From contig OY756967.1 in assembly GCA_963580455.1 (NCBI GenBank), positions 2,936,501 to 3,000,500 on the forward strand: 64,000 bases of DNA, read 5' to 3'. How positions within the stretch are numbered: position 1 is the first letter of the stretch; the number at the start of each line of letters is the position of its first letter. This document shows positions 9,457 through 21,471 of the stretch, piece after piece. The notes below the pieces were generated by a model that had not been told where the DNA came from, did no database searches, and was given only the letters and a program-made list of their open reading frames with translations. The DNA is from Euonymus europaeus (taxonomy: Eukaryota; Streptophyta; Magnoliopsida; Celastrales; Celastraceae). Both the position numbers and the translations under genes were made by a program.

Positions 9457-11763
9457 TTACAACATGCTGTCTGATCTTGCGGGCAACCTACGGAAGAAGT
9501 TGAGAGGAACCGAAGGAAGCTTGTGCCGGAATCTGGGATGCCTCAACACGTAAATGCCAAATAGAAGTGCAACAACTTGGAATGGAGTAACATACAGAAC
9601 AATAGCAGCAATCAAACAGAATGTCACAAAAAGAGTAGTAGCTCGCGGGTCTCTCCAACTTAGCAAAGACTGAAACCTTTCCCCCTGACTTGCGAGATCT
9701 CCGATAACAGTCTGTACCCTCCCTGCTATACTTCTGAGACGATCATATCGCATTCTTACAACATCTGATGGCCGTGAAGTAGGGAATGTGTCGAACTCTT
9801 CATCCAGTTCATCAGGATGAACAGCATCTGCATGAGAGAGTCTTGTGTCCATGTGAGGAGGGTGTCTTGCTCTCCACCGGTAATTCCAAATTCCAATCAA
9901 GAAAAGATATAGAAAGATTGTGGGCAATATTAGCTCAGGATATAGAACCAAAATTATAAAAAGAATGTGAATTAGGATCGTTGTAAGAGGATTCTTCCAG
10001 TTGCATATCCGATCAAACCATCTTCCGACAGCAATTAGTCCGCTTAGAACACCCATAATTCTGAAGAAGTTGGCCTTGCTCCTCCTCATGCTCCACATGT
10101 GTGAATCCACGTCTAGCATATACTCCACGACTTCTTTTCTTAGCGGTGGCTCAGCACGGGTCAGCCTCATTGACACAATCTGCATAGCCTGATGCCTTAA
10201 GCTATCCAGTTGAGTCACGGATAGTGGATGAATGTAGTGCATTTTTGGAAGCAATGGGTGAGAATACATATGCAACATATTGATCAGAGAAGAGCAAGTA
10301 AACCTCACTGCAAGTTGAACTTCTCCCATCTTCTTAACCCCTGAAGGATGCAGAACAAGAAGCGGATATGAATGTGTATAAACCCTATCTGTTTCAAGAG
10401 TCGAGAGCCGAATCCTCACCTTCCCGATTCTTAAATCCTTTCCCCCACCGCCCACATGGCCATTGTCGAAAACCCCTATTGTAACAACAGTGCAGGGATC
10501 AAAAACCTCCCACGTGTACTGCTCATTCCATCTTGGAGTAAAGCTGTCCACAATAGTCCTCGTCCTAACCCATTTTTGTCCAAATTTAGCTACACAATAA
10601 GCATCAGTAGTTCCCCTGCCATCTTTTGACTTCATTGGCATCAGCCCCACAGCACTCAGAACTCCCACTTCCAGTATTCCAATGCTCGACTTCCACAACT
10701 GCTTTGCCGTTGGCCTGAGATCACTACTGTAGTGCGTAGACTCATCTAAAACATGATACCCCCCATCCAAACAGATCCTCAAATGAATCCTGCTTGCAAA
10801 CTTAATCTCCTTCTTCTGGTCACCTTCTATCACATGCTTTTCAAGATTGAACCACCTAGTGTTGACAGGTTTGTGGTCGAGCCTCCTTTGTATATGTTGT
10901 AAAGGAATCATACATCTCCCCAAAACTTCATCTTTGTTTGGCCCCACTCTATCTTCCACAGACAGAATCAAGGGCTCCTCAAAAGGCTCAGCAGCTACAA
11001 ACATTAAATCCTCATTCCACATCGGATTAATCGTCTTACTTTGTGATATTCTAGTTCTCAAAGCCTGATTACCGAGGATGGCCTTCACATGAACTTCAGG
11101 GAATCTACTTTTGTCACTAGGTAGCAAATCCTGAGCTTCAATCACATTAACTCTCACATACCAGAGCTTAGGGGAAAGATATACCTTTGATTGAATGTTC
11201 ACAAAACCTTCAGGGCCAACAGTTGCAGCATCAGAATGCCATGCATCAGGAAATGCCTCATCAGCTTGAGTTCCCATCCAAACAGCCAGCATAAGCTCTC
11301 CCTTAGCTCTATCTCCCTTACGGTCTTCTATCCTGTACCACTGTGGTGCCAAAGGGCTATCTGGTGGAATCCTTTTTGGGATTTCATTGAGGTCGAAAAC
11401 AACCTTGCCAATCAAATCATCTAAAACAACATCCTTATCTTTCACAAATACCTCCAAGATTGAAGCTTGAATTCTCTCTTTTGAGAAAGCGAAAACCTGA
11501 TTCCATTCAGGGTTCGTCTTCTTCTGAAAATGCCTAGTCACTCCTTTGTAGTTCCCAAGCTTAACCTCAACATACGGATCACAACTACCAGTGACATCTT
11601 TTGCTGGTAAATCCTTTGCTTTCACCACTCGGACATAAAGGTATTGCATTTGCTCAACAAGGTCATAGGTGCATGAAAGCTTATCGCCAGTTAAAGTACC
11701 CGCACCAATGTTGGGCGAGGTCTCTTTTAGGGCAAAGTCTACAGCTTGTGGTGGCTTCTGCAT
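9457..11763 (-). CDS. Multiple C2 domain and transmembrane region protein (MCTP/FTIP family)
   Basis: A 768-residue protein from one uninterrupted coding exon, as is usual for this family. Three C2 domains lie at about 38-165 (VRVVKAKDLP, SCDPYVEVKLGNYKG), 200-330 (VRVNVIEAQDL, NPMWNEDLMFVAAEP) and 360-490 (GRGTTDAYCVAKFGQKW, FTPRWNEQYTWEVFDPC). They are followed by a phosphoribosyltransferase C-terminal-like region from about 590, with hydrophobic segments near 600-630 (ILFIILVLYPELILP) and 705-740. The tail FFRRLPARSDSML is nearly invariant in the family. It is closest, as I recall the sequences, to Arabidopsis MCTP3/FTIP3 and MCTP4/FTIP4. Family members anchor in the endoplasmic reticulum and bind the plasma membrane through C2 domains, often at plasmodesmata, and traffic proteins such as FT or STM. 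The length is normal and no damage is visible. Confidence 0.96.
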   Translation of the reverse strand: MQKPPQAVDFALKETSPNIGAGTLTGDKLSCTYDLVEQMQYLYVRVVKAKDLPAKDVTGSCDPYVEVKLGNYKGVTRHFQKKTNPEWNQVFAFSKERIQASILEVFVKDKDVVLDDLIGKVVFDLNEIPKRIPPDSPLAPQWYRIEDRKGDRAKGELMLAVWMGTQADEAFPDAWHSDAATVGPEGFVNIQSKVYLSPKLWYVRVNVIEAQDLLPSDKSRFPEVHVKAILGNQALRTRISQSKTINPMWNEDLMFVAAEPFEEPLILSVEDRVGPNKDEVLGRCMIPLQHIQRRLDHKPVNTRWFNLEKHVIEGDQKKEIKFASRIHLRICLDGGYHVLDESTHYSSDLRPTAKQLWKSSIGILEVGVLSAVGLMPMKSKDGRGTTDAYCVAKFGQKWVRTRTIVDSFTPRWNEQYTWEVFDPCTVVTIGVFDNGHVGGGGKDLRIGKVRIRLSTLETDRVYTHSYPLLVLHPSGVKKMGEVQLAVRFTCSSLINMLHMYSHPLLPKMHYIHPLSVTQLDSLRHQAMQIVSMRLTRAEPPLRKEVVEYMLDVDSHMWSMRRSKANFFRIMGVLSGLIAVGRWFDRICNWKNPLTTILIHILFIILVLYPELILPTIFLYLFLIGIWNYRWRARHPPHMDTRLSHADAVHPDELDEEFDTFPTSRPSDVVRMRYDRLRSIAGRVQTVIGDLASQGERFQSLLSWRDPRATTLFVTFCLIAAIVLYVTPFQVVALLFGIYVLRHPRFRHKLPSVPLNFFRRLPARSDSML

Positions 11764-12940
11764 TTTTTCCTTCTAAATCTATACTGAAAAGCAGGGACTG
11801 ATTTATAGAGATGAAGCAGTTTCCTAAATCCGATGAGGGATAGAAGGCCTAAAGTTGAAGCAGGATCTGGAATTCACAATGAATATTGAATACAGGGGGA
11901 ACCCAAAAAAAGAAGAAAAGACCAATGAAAGAAGTTCCTGAGTCATGAATAACAAAAAAATACCAAATAACACTTCCCACTTTCTGAAACACTTTTGGAT
12001 AGAAAGCACAACTTCCTGCAAAACAAGAAAACCATGAGTAACTAACACATCTCTTTTGTGATTTTCACAAAACAACAGAGGAGATGAAAATAAGTTTCCA
12101 TTAAAACTGCTAATGGAAGTAAAAAAAAGGTTTGGATAAGTTATAAATAGTTGGTCCAACCAACCCAAGTAGGTGCATCAACCATGCGGAGTGGAGATTT
12201 TACCATGTGAACTTTAAGATTCAACATTTCTTGTTCACATAAGAGTGGAAAATGTACCATGACATGTTTAAATCAATGAATATGCAGTTTGTACCACAAA
12301 ATTAACAGATCTACAAGAGCTACAAGTAACCAAGTAAAATGGAAAAGCTCAAGTATACCCAAACACCCAGAGCTACAAGAAAGCTCTTAATACACTAAAC
12401 CCATTACTTAAAAGACTGAACAAAACCCACATTGATCGATTTTAAGAAAGTGAAGAAAGGAAGCAGCTTGAGCGAGTAAAAGAATACCTTGTTGAAGATC
12501 TGATGAGAAGAATGAGATTGAAGCAGTTTGATTTGTGGGTACTGGGTAGGTTAAACGATGAGATCGAAATGAAGAGTTGTGATTGAACTGTGCAAGTTTG
12601 AAGCACTAGTGGACTACAAAGTAAAATAAATAAATAAGTAAGTGCGGGGGATATTCAACTGCATCAATGTGCTGTAAATCAGTACCAAAAAAATACGGAC
12701 ATTGGGGAACAAGAATCAACAGGATAAGAAAATGAAAGAATACCTGAAAAACCCTTGAAGATGACGGCGCTTTAATTTGTTTTTCTTCAATGTGCAACAA
12801 TGGAAAACTTTTACATTCTTCTACTTTGGATTACAAATGTAGAATTTAAGAGACTGAACCAAGCAAGCTTGGAGAGTGAACTGCACAGAGAGGGGCATGT
12901 GGGTTTGAGATCTATGAAGACTGCTTCTCTATAATTATAA
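11764..12940 (-). promoter_or_regulatory. MCTP 5' untranslated exons, two leader introns and TATA box
   Basis: The leader is split. Acceptor CTTTTCAG at 11784-11785 pairs with donor AAG/GTATTC at 12486-12487, giving a 704-bp intron. UTR exon 12488-12613 has acceptor TTTGTAG. A first UTR exon from 12744 (donor CAG/GTATTC) runs to about 12905, preceded on the minus strand by TATAATTATA at 12931-12940 as the likely TATA box. Leader introns are common in MCTP genes. The exon structure is inferred from splice signals only. Confidence 0.55.
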
Positions 12941-14811
12941 AGAAGCCAAAGGCAGTATACCAACTCACTACGAGTCTACACAACTTTTTACCTTTGAATG
13001 CTTTGCTTGCTATTTTTCTTTATCAAATTTTGTTTTTTTAATTCTTAGACTACGGAAGAAACGAGGCACACGTGTGAGGAGTGTGGTCTGTTGAGGCACA
13101 TGCAGGGGTCCCCGGTTTGTTTGTTTTATCGTTTTATGATTTTTTAGGAAATGATAACTTTTTTTTATCGTCTTGGTTTTCTCGTGAGTCATATATTTAT
13201 TATCTGGTTATTATGCACATTGGACTCCACGAGGTCTTTTGAGTTTTGACCCATACAACTGTGCTTTTTGTCACTTCATAGGTACATCAATATAATTTAT
13301 AGTGAAAAATTACTGATTCTGTTTAAAAAATTAGAGCAATGGGATGGATGTGTTTTAGCGGAATGAATAATGTATAGAAGAGATGTGTGTTTTTGCTACG
13401 TATTTTGATGGTGTGGATGAATATATGATTTGATCTTTTGTAAAAAATGTGCGACACGATATTAATTTTGATACGATATTAATTTTGATGTAATTTGGTT
13501 GGAGAATGAATGAGAGAATAAAAAAGTGAATGTTTTGTTGACAGCAAAATGAGAAAATGTTTAGGAACTTGTGATTTTGCTAATATGACTGTATTGAGAG
13601 ACATGTTTTAATGTTGTGAACGAATGTGTAACTTGACTTCTTATCTAAGAGAGATGTGACCTAATTGGACTGATTTAGCCCTATACACAGTAAACCTAAA
13701 CTTGCTATGCGGCTGCCAATTGTCATTGCTTAAAGGGAACGAATCATATTTGTCAATGTAGGGTTTGAAGTTTGAACTAGAGTTTGCTTCTAATATGTCC
13801 CCAAGGGAAACCTTATTAGTTCTCACCAAAAACTTGTAAGTTCTATTTTAACCCAAAAACACAATGATATCCTAAAATCAGGCTGACAGGAACACACCAG
13901 TAGCAGTTAAGAAAATAATGATGTTAGGTGCAGTTGGTCACTCACTAACCTTCTAATCTCAGTGAAACTTCCCATTTTCGCTCTCTTCAGGTAAACACAG
14001 CTCATTTTGCCACATTTGACTTCTTCATATGCTTGAACATGCAAGCTTTAAGCTGCAAATAAATAACTGTGATCACCACATCAAATTAGCATTAATGGCC
14101 AATGTACCATTATAGTCCCTGTTCGATAAATTCTCCATTGCTGTCCCTCCTCTCTTGGCTGCAATAAATTTCCCAACTAATCAAATCAATCCTCTATGTG
14201 TAAGAAACTATCTTATTATGTGCCAAGTCTCACCAGAACCTCCAATACCACGACCCAATGGGCTAGAGCAATAGATTCAATCAATTTGCTAACTAGGCAG
14301 GCACAGCACAGAATGATAACTTTCACAAGGAGTAAATGAATGCTTACTATTGATCCTAAAATCTTCATCAAGGAAGTAATTCCCATAATTCCAGCAATAT
14401 GACACCAAGGTTGCACTGAATTACAACTGGGCAACGGTTTATCCTTAATTTCCGACGCAAAGTCAAGTAAAATTAAACCTCAGGAAGAAAATACCGAAAA
14501 GATTAAGTTCGTGCTTCTGACCAAGCCGCTATATATTACCTTCACTATTGGTTCCTTCAACATTCTCTTCATAATAAGCACAACCAGTCCCTGAAAGAGG
14601 GTGACGCAATCCGGAAACGTGAAGAAGAAAGTTCAAGCTGATAGCAATATTTTTTATTCTAGAATGATCGTCCCTCACAACCAGCACGCATACTTGACCA
14701 GAGAAAAAAACCAAAAGAAAAGAACAAGCCCAAGTAGAATAACAAAGGCCCAAATAGAACAAAACTAGCAAAGGCCGAAACTAAAGCTCCTGCATCCGAG
14801 GGAGTATTGGT
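12941..14811. other. Intergenic, no gene found
   Basis: AT-rich sequence with several short frames on both strands that look like chance. Nothing resembles a known domain. Part of 13448-13580 is weakly similar to 29192-29340 (shared GATATTAATTTTGAT and a similar tail), suggesting a decayed dispersed repeat. Confidence 0.4.
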
Positions 14812-17800
14812 TTGTGTCCTACAGTGAGGAAAAAGAAAAGATTCCGCAATGCAGCAACTATTTCTCATCCAAATACTTATCAGACCATGAATATATTAGG
14901 CCCCCAACAGATGTCAGCTTTACAAGATCAACCTCTACGAAACCCTCTACAACCATCTTGAGAGGACGAACAAATTTTTTATTGTGCTATGTTTAGTCAT
15001 TTTAGTAAGATAACAGTTCGCACTCTGTCGATGGTAAAATTCAAAGTTACTCACTGAAAATAAAATAATTTCAAATCATAAAATAAGAAAAAAATAATAC
15101 CTAGATGCTAAAATCTAGTAGTATGATATATTTGCTCATCGCCTAAAATTGTTTAACCTGTGCTAGGGCCCCATTCTTCATTCCAGATTCAAGCATCGCG
15201 TCCATAACAGCAACGTCTCGGGCAGCTTCAACAAAGGAGCTGCGAGGATCTGCTTCATAGCCACTCCCCTTCTGCAACAAAGCAGGTAAAAAATGTAAAG
15301 CCCAAGCATATTGTAGCTGGAATATGTAACTTTCCCTTCATTTACCATATTTCCTTTTCGATTACTATGAACTTTGTGCCACAGCTGAATACAGCTGTGT
15401 TCACCGGCTAGTTCACCCGACCTTAACTAGTTCATCCATCTGTCTCATATGATCTTGGGAAAAGAAGGTGGAGACAGAAAATTTGTTCAAATCGAACCAG
15501 CCTAGTCTAGGGTGAGAACATGTACTAAACTTTGGATATATAATGGAGTCAATCCGCTACTTAAATGATACTGAGGTCATAGCAATCGGAAAGCAGTGTA
15601 TCTCAGCTATAAAACTATTCCTGTGGCTGCCAAGATGGCTGGAGTAAACTCACATAGACGCATAGTCCATAAAACATCTAAGAGCATATCAACCACGTAA
15701 TTAGAAAAATATACACACACCAAAAAAAAAAATCACGAATAGGATGAATACAGGCATGAATCCTAGCAATGTATAGTACCTTAAGAGCAACTCCCGAAAT
15801 ATCATGTGCAAAAGTTTTCAGTTCTTCTGTCACTCCGCTGAATCCATAAAAGAAGCTTTTGCAGTTACCATCAGCACCATAAAATGACACCTACAGTGGA
15901 ATCTTTAATTGTCAAACATGTAGCCTTTTCTCCACAAGTCAATCTAGGAAACAAAATTAGTCTCTTCGGAGAATAACTATGTTTGAGCCTCGAGGAAATT
16001 AGACATCAAGAGATCCCAAAATTCTATAAGTCGAAGCTGTACAAATTATACTAAACTAAATGTCATATTTAGAATACCAGGTAACCATGTTCCCCATCTT
16101 GGTTTCCACGCTCAATTTGCAATGTTCCCTTTAAGCCAACAAATCGCCAGTATACCTAGAGGAAGTAAAACCATTAGGAAAGAATCATATACATGTTCGG
16201 TCTATTTGAAATTAAGTTATCACTCGACCACATGCCTTGGGTGATTTTGAGGATACAACCACTGTGAAAACTCCAGAACATCCATTATCTAATTGACTGC
16301 ACATGAAAGTTCAGCAGTCACCTTGGGGCCACAATTATATCAGAAAAAAGACTCGTGGAAACTTCATGCCTCAGAAACTTACAAGTTAGCAGATATGTTA
16401 TCAGGTGGAGGTAAAGTAACATCAACATGAGAGGTCAAAGCAGAGACTGAGACCACTTCACATCCAGCAAGCTGTGCACGTGAAACAGGAGGGAAAAAAA
16501 ATCTGCCTTAGAATTCAAAATGTGGATAAAAATGAATGCAAAAAAACTTCCAAAGAAACTTTAAAAATAATGATGTATACCATCATTAAAATTTTAAACT
16601 CCCAAACAGCCTTTCTATTTCTATTTTCTAGAATTTTGAAAGCTCTGTGGTTTTGAACTGCTATGCCTTCTTTTCACTTAAACAAAAATTTAAAAAAGAA
16701 AAGAAACACAGTGAGAAAACCATATCTGCAGTCTTTTTATTTAACCATGGAAATCACCACTAATGATACTTGATATCACTCATAATCTACAAGGACCAAT
16801 GACCCACCCTCTTCATAAAATTCAGAGCAACTCAATGAAGTAACTTCTCATGGACAAAAAAAACGTGAGAAGACAAATTTTACAGACCTAGTCCACTTGT
16901 ATATATGGATAAGAAAGACAACTTGGTACTTGAAAGCACAAAGTTAATAAGCAAGAAAAGGAGTCTTGAGAGAAGCTTGGGGAAAGCTATGCGTTGAAAT
17001 AAAAATTACTATGACTACATCATACAACTCCAGCAATATTAAAGTCAACAACTACGTAAGAATAGAAATTTCATAAGAAGATAAAATAGTAAAGGACCAA
17101 GATGATTAAACCATTATTACCATTCTCAACACCGCAATGAAATGAACCCCCATATCCAGAATGAAACCCCCCTGCCAAAAAACAAAGATGTACTAATGAG
17201 GTCACAACACTATTCAAAATTTCGGAAATATATACCAATGTGAAGTATATACTGATAAGTAGCTTCCTTGAAAGTAGTTTAAAGCGTCTGAGTAAGAAAG
17301 AAAAAATGAAAAGAGAATAAGAAAAGAAAATGATATTTAAAAGATGTGTGCTTTTCTGATTCGGTAAGAAGTTTCTTGATAGAGAGACGTACTGTGAAAT
17401 CGCGCCGCCAAGAGCTTGAGAAGTAAGGATTTTCACTAGTCATTGATCCTTCTACAATAACTTGGACATTCACCATATCACCAATGTCAGGCATCAGCTT
17501 CTTACACTGAAACAGCAATGAATTTAATGCATGCGAAGTAAAGAAAAAGAAAGCAGATTGTGAAGAACAGGCACCTCCACAAAAGCAGATTCAAATCTAT
17601 AATTCTCTGCAACAGCCCAAATTGGTTGATCAGGGGAATTGGCACACAAAGACTTGTAGTGTGATAATGCGGCCTCTGCCTCAATTGTAGCTGCATTTTT
17701 TTAATCACTGCTCAATTTCTAGGAGCTTAAGTTCACCAAAACATAATATAAATCAAAAAATGTCACAACAATGAAGTATGGTCCTACTAAAATGGATGGA

Positions 17801-19372
17801 AATTCTGCGCTGATAAAAAAGAAATATCTCTGAAGAATAATGTTGTTAAACAAAGTTTCCTATGAAATATAGGTGTTAGTGTGTACAACTTTACAGTGTC
17901 ATTCTCACAGAGCACAGTGCCACAATGCCAACTTTGAAGCGTTCAAATAAACTTAAAAATTATGTAGATGATTTGAACATAAGAGGAACAGTAAATAGGA
18001 CATTCTATAAACTCAATAAATTTTCCACATCTAATAGATCAGTTCATTCTAAATTTCATCAGGAACATACAAAGAACTATCAAAACAATTCACAATTCGA
18101 CTGAGATTGCTCTACTTACAAACTGCAGCTGGTTTCTCTTCAGATCCAACATGTTAGCCAAGCAAAAGGAGACATGTCCAGAAAAAGGAAAACTCAGTAC
18201 AGTGAACATTGGAAAGCTATTGAATAACAAAAAAAATTAGTGTCATAATATTTTGAAGTCTTGTTGTAGCAACTTAGGAAATGCAAAGGTTCAGCAAGTA
18301 GCCAAGTATCCATGGTAATATGGCTAATGTCGTACAATAAAAACTAATCAATTCAAAATCAGAGGCTACAAGTGCTTACCTTGAAGGACATGCTTTCCAG
18401 CCTTCAGCATCTTCAGCGAAAAATCAACCTGCAAATATAGGTTTGTGTAACTGAAAACATAGAACCAAGAATTATAACGCTCCAATGACGAAAGTCGATG
18501 CATACATACTATGCTGGTTTCTTCATTCATTCAGGTTGATGAAATCATGAAATATCGTTAATTAAATGAAAGCGCATAATGTATGTCGAAATTACATCCA
18601 AACATCATACGGGAGGACTCAACATTGAGGGCTTCTGGGCTTGGTAGGATGACAAAAAAAAGGGTTAAGTGAGAGTGCAATAGGATAGGGTAGAATCATT
18701 AAATGAAATTGTATCTTAATTTGATAGAACAATAATTAATTAAAATATAAATTATTAATTTTATTTAGATATGAGATAGACTTCGATAAATTAAAGAATT
18801 TAAACATTTAATATGACGAATTCTCTACTTTATCCTTGTAACCCCTTAGATTAAAGAGTTATAATTATCACTACTTAATGCGTGATGACGGTAGTAATAA
18901 ATTGCATGCTTATTGCACATCGCTGTTAGGAATTCATAATCAAAAATCAAGAAAGGAACCTGAGTTTGTGCAGCGAGAACTACGGCAACGCCAAGAATAT
19001 CAGGATCTTGGATGATCTCGTCAAGGCCGCTGTCTCCCCATTTACACTCCACTCCAGGGAAATGCTTCCTTGCTACCTCAACCGCCTTCCTTGCAGATTC
19101 CTGCACACAGGCACATAGAATTCACTTCAGTAAATTGAGTTTCTTCATTGTTTTCTTGCACTTTCTCGGAAACCAAACGTAGGTAGGAAGTAATGAAAGT
19201 GAAGGAACCTCAGTGCGGCTCCAGATAGCTTTCAGAACGAAGAGATCGGAGACCTCAGCGAGTCTAGGAATATACTCTGTTTTCACGAAGATGCCAGCGC
19301 CAAGAATCGCGATCTGTAGTCGTTCCGCCATTGCTAGTTTGTCACTCAACTACTAATCTACCAATCTGCTAT
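14812..19372. repeat. Duplicated segment, copy 1
   Basis: This segment matches 24265-29024 over exons, introns and about 330 bases of 3' flank. The left edge starts around GTCCTACAG-GAGGAAAAAG in both. The right edge, upstream of the start codon, is shared through CCAATCTGCTATG and then diverges. Intron identity remains high, so the duplication is fairly recent, with a few large indels. Confidence 0.85.
15143..19331 (-). CDS. Gfo/Idh/MocA-family NAD(P)-binding oxidoreductase, tandem copy 1
   Basis: Twelve exons join in frame to 359 residues: 19209-19331, 18960-19100, 18380-18428, 18120-18137, 17575-17690, 17393-17506, 17121-17171, 16383-16471, 16236-16296, 16078-16155, 15780-15890, 15143-15271. 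The protein has a Rossmann fingerprint GAGIF (11-15), the family's EKP motif (105-107), and the GGFILDMGVH signature with D193 and H197. It matches plant proteins annotated as oxidoreductase family (Arabidopsis At4g17370 type, from memory); the substrate is unknown. Exon 4 is only 18 nt, and the intron after exon 9 starts with GC instead of GT. No stop or frameshift was seen. An in-frame ATG six codons upstream (19349) is an alternative start, and the equivalent exists in copy 2. Likely cytosolic, since no signal peptide is visible. Confidence 0.9.
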
Positions 19373-19385
19373 GAAAATGGATACC

Positions 19386-19394
19386 TATTTATAT
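19386..19394 (-). promoter_or_regulatory. TATA box of oxidoreductase copy 1
   Basis: On the minus strand this reads CATATAAATAGG, about 55-65 bases upstream of the start codon. It lies just outside the duplicated homology, and copy 2 has no equivalent at the same place. Confidence 0.45.
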
Positions 19395-20874
19395 GGATAA
19401 ATATGTATGAGATGTGTAGTCTATATTGATGAATGCGTTTTGATAATTTAATCAGTGTTTGACTTGATATTTTACAAAAAATTTAGAATTTACTATTAAT
19501 TTTTTATCGTTTAATTTGTTGATTTGTTGCGATGAACATAATTGTCATAAGTTGTCAAATGTCTAATTGAAAAATTATAAGTTTAATGGCCAACAAGATT
19601 TTTATTACCGAAAATATGTCATTAACCCAAATGTAATTTTAGACTTTAAAAAGGCTTCTTCTAGTTTTTTTTTTCCTTTGATTTTTTCTCTTTAAAATGT
19701 GCTTACTTCTTTGATGATAAAAACTCCTTCCGTGTCCATTCTTAAGATCTCGATTCTTGGTTCATTGTATAGTTTTGATAGTGCTGTCGTTGGTGGATCG
19801 ATTGATTGAATATACTTAAGAGGCGAAATTAAAATAACTATGAAAATAATTTTGAATTATAGACAATTAATCACTTTAAAATTAAAGATTTGATTTGAAT
19901 TTGTTTTAATTTTCATTTGGAGTTTGACTTCGTTCTTATAATATAATTTAATATATATAGTTACATAATTTTATTCTAGACCAAAAAAGGGGCCACGTTT
20001 TTCTTTGAGAACAATTTCTTGGCTTCTTTTTTTTGTTTTTCTTTTTTTTTCATCACTTTTTCCCCTCTCTTTTTTCTCTTTATCATTTTTTACATCACTT
20101 TCTTCCCTCATTTTCCCATTCTCTTTTTTTTTTGGAGATCCTTTCTTTTAGATTACTTATTTTATTTCTCTTTTTTTGTCCGTCCTTTTTTTTAGATAAT
20201 TTTAATCTCTCTTTTATTTCCCCTTTCCTATTAATATTATATTGATTTCTTAATATTATTTTGTATGCTTTTTTTTGGTATCAATAATTTAATTGACTCG
20301 TAATCTTGCAAATAGTTCTCAAAAAATGTATTTTGTACTGAAATGATAATGTTGCTAGTCAAATTAATATGCTCATATTTGAATAGTGTGGCTTTTCTAC
20401 TATCTTAATGATAACATAATATGTGTATGGTTTTCGGATTTAAAATTTATGATTTATGATTTAAAAATTGAGGGATTTAGAATTTAGAGTTTATGGTAGA
20501 TCTGTGCTTAGGGTGGTGGATCTGTTTCTAGGTGCAGCTGTGTCATTAATACGAGTCTAAATTAAGACAATGATGGTCGGCATAGAAATAGGTGGTGGGA
20601 AATTGCATGGTTTGATAATTGCCATGCATTTTATTGGCGTTAATGGTTTGGTTGCGATGGTAGAGTGCAGTTGTTGAATGGTTGAAATCACTTCAGTGGC
20701 ACGGACTTTAATTTCTTCATTGAATTAGCCAACTGTGGAGCATGTGGGCACGGCTTGGGTTCGGAAATTGTGGTGCTGGTCACTGTCGGTGCGTTGAGTT
20801 TGCATGGGAGACTGACTTGCATGGCTACATTTTCGACTTGAGATGAGGTTTGCATTCCTTTATGGATGCATGTT
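19395..20874. other. Intergenic, with a T/C-rich low-complexity tract
   Basis: I saw no gene. About 20014-20262 is an almost pure T/C tract (TTTTTTCTTT-like), which creates a meaningless F/S/L-rich open frame. The remainder is AT-rich, with a GT-rich portion at 20500-20870 that I cannot assign. Confidence 0.5.
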
Positions 20875-21246
20875 TGGCGGGTTATCGAGGTCTGCTGTAA
20901 TTTTTTACAGCGGATTACGCCGTAAATGGATTTTAGAGTAATAAAAAAATTATTTTATTTTTTACGAATGTAATTTCATCGAAATTATGAATACAATAAT
21001 ATATTATTTATGTCAAACAAAAATAATATGTACAATGAAAATCAAGATCAAATGTTTCAAGTTTATATTTAACGGTTAAGAATTATCGTGTAATTTTTAT
21101 GATTTGAATTATTTTTATTTGGTATAAATAATATACCGTTAGACTCATAATTTCGATCAGATAACATTTCTCATTTTTAAAAAATAAAATACTTTTTTAC
21201 TACCTTTAAACCCAATTAGAGCCGACCCCGGTAAATCACGTTTGGC
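20875..21246. mobile_element. Foldback-type MITE with imperfect long inverted arms
   Basis: The two halves pair across most of their length. The left end GGCGGGTTATCGAGGTC answers the right end, which read in reverse is GTGATTTACCGGGGTC. The inner arms share TATTTTATTTTTTA and ATCGAAATTATGA. Arms run about 20875-21030 and 21105-21246. There are many mismatches, so it is an old element. TTTGG near the outer ends suggests a Harbinger-like family, but I could not fix a target duplication. Confidence 0.55.
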
Positions 21247-21471
21247 CAAAGTTGGTTATGGTGTAAGTAGTTGAGGAGATGGCATGCTGTGGAATTAATT
21301 TCAGCACATTTATTTTGAGTCTGATGCCATCACTGGTGCGGATTACAGGTTGTTGGGTGCTTTTAATTTGTATGTAAGTGCATTTATCAATATATTTTAT
21401 TAAGGTATATTGAAAATGGAAAGAGAAAAAATACATTGACTTATTGAAGGATCCACAAAATATATTTAATG
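21247..21471. other. Short intergenic spacer
   Basis: No feature is visible between the foldback element and the putative retrotransposon LTR. Confidence 0.4.

Noticed and set aside
10001..11424. Plus-strand frames opposite the MCTP gene
   Set aside because: Shadows of a long, well-conserved coding exon on the other strand.
20033..20245. Phe/Ser/Leu-rich open frame
   Set aside because: Translation of a T/C low-complexity tract.
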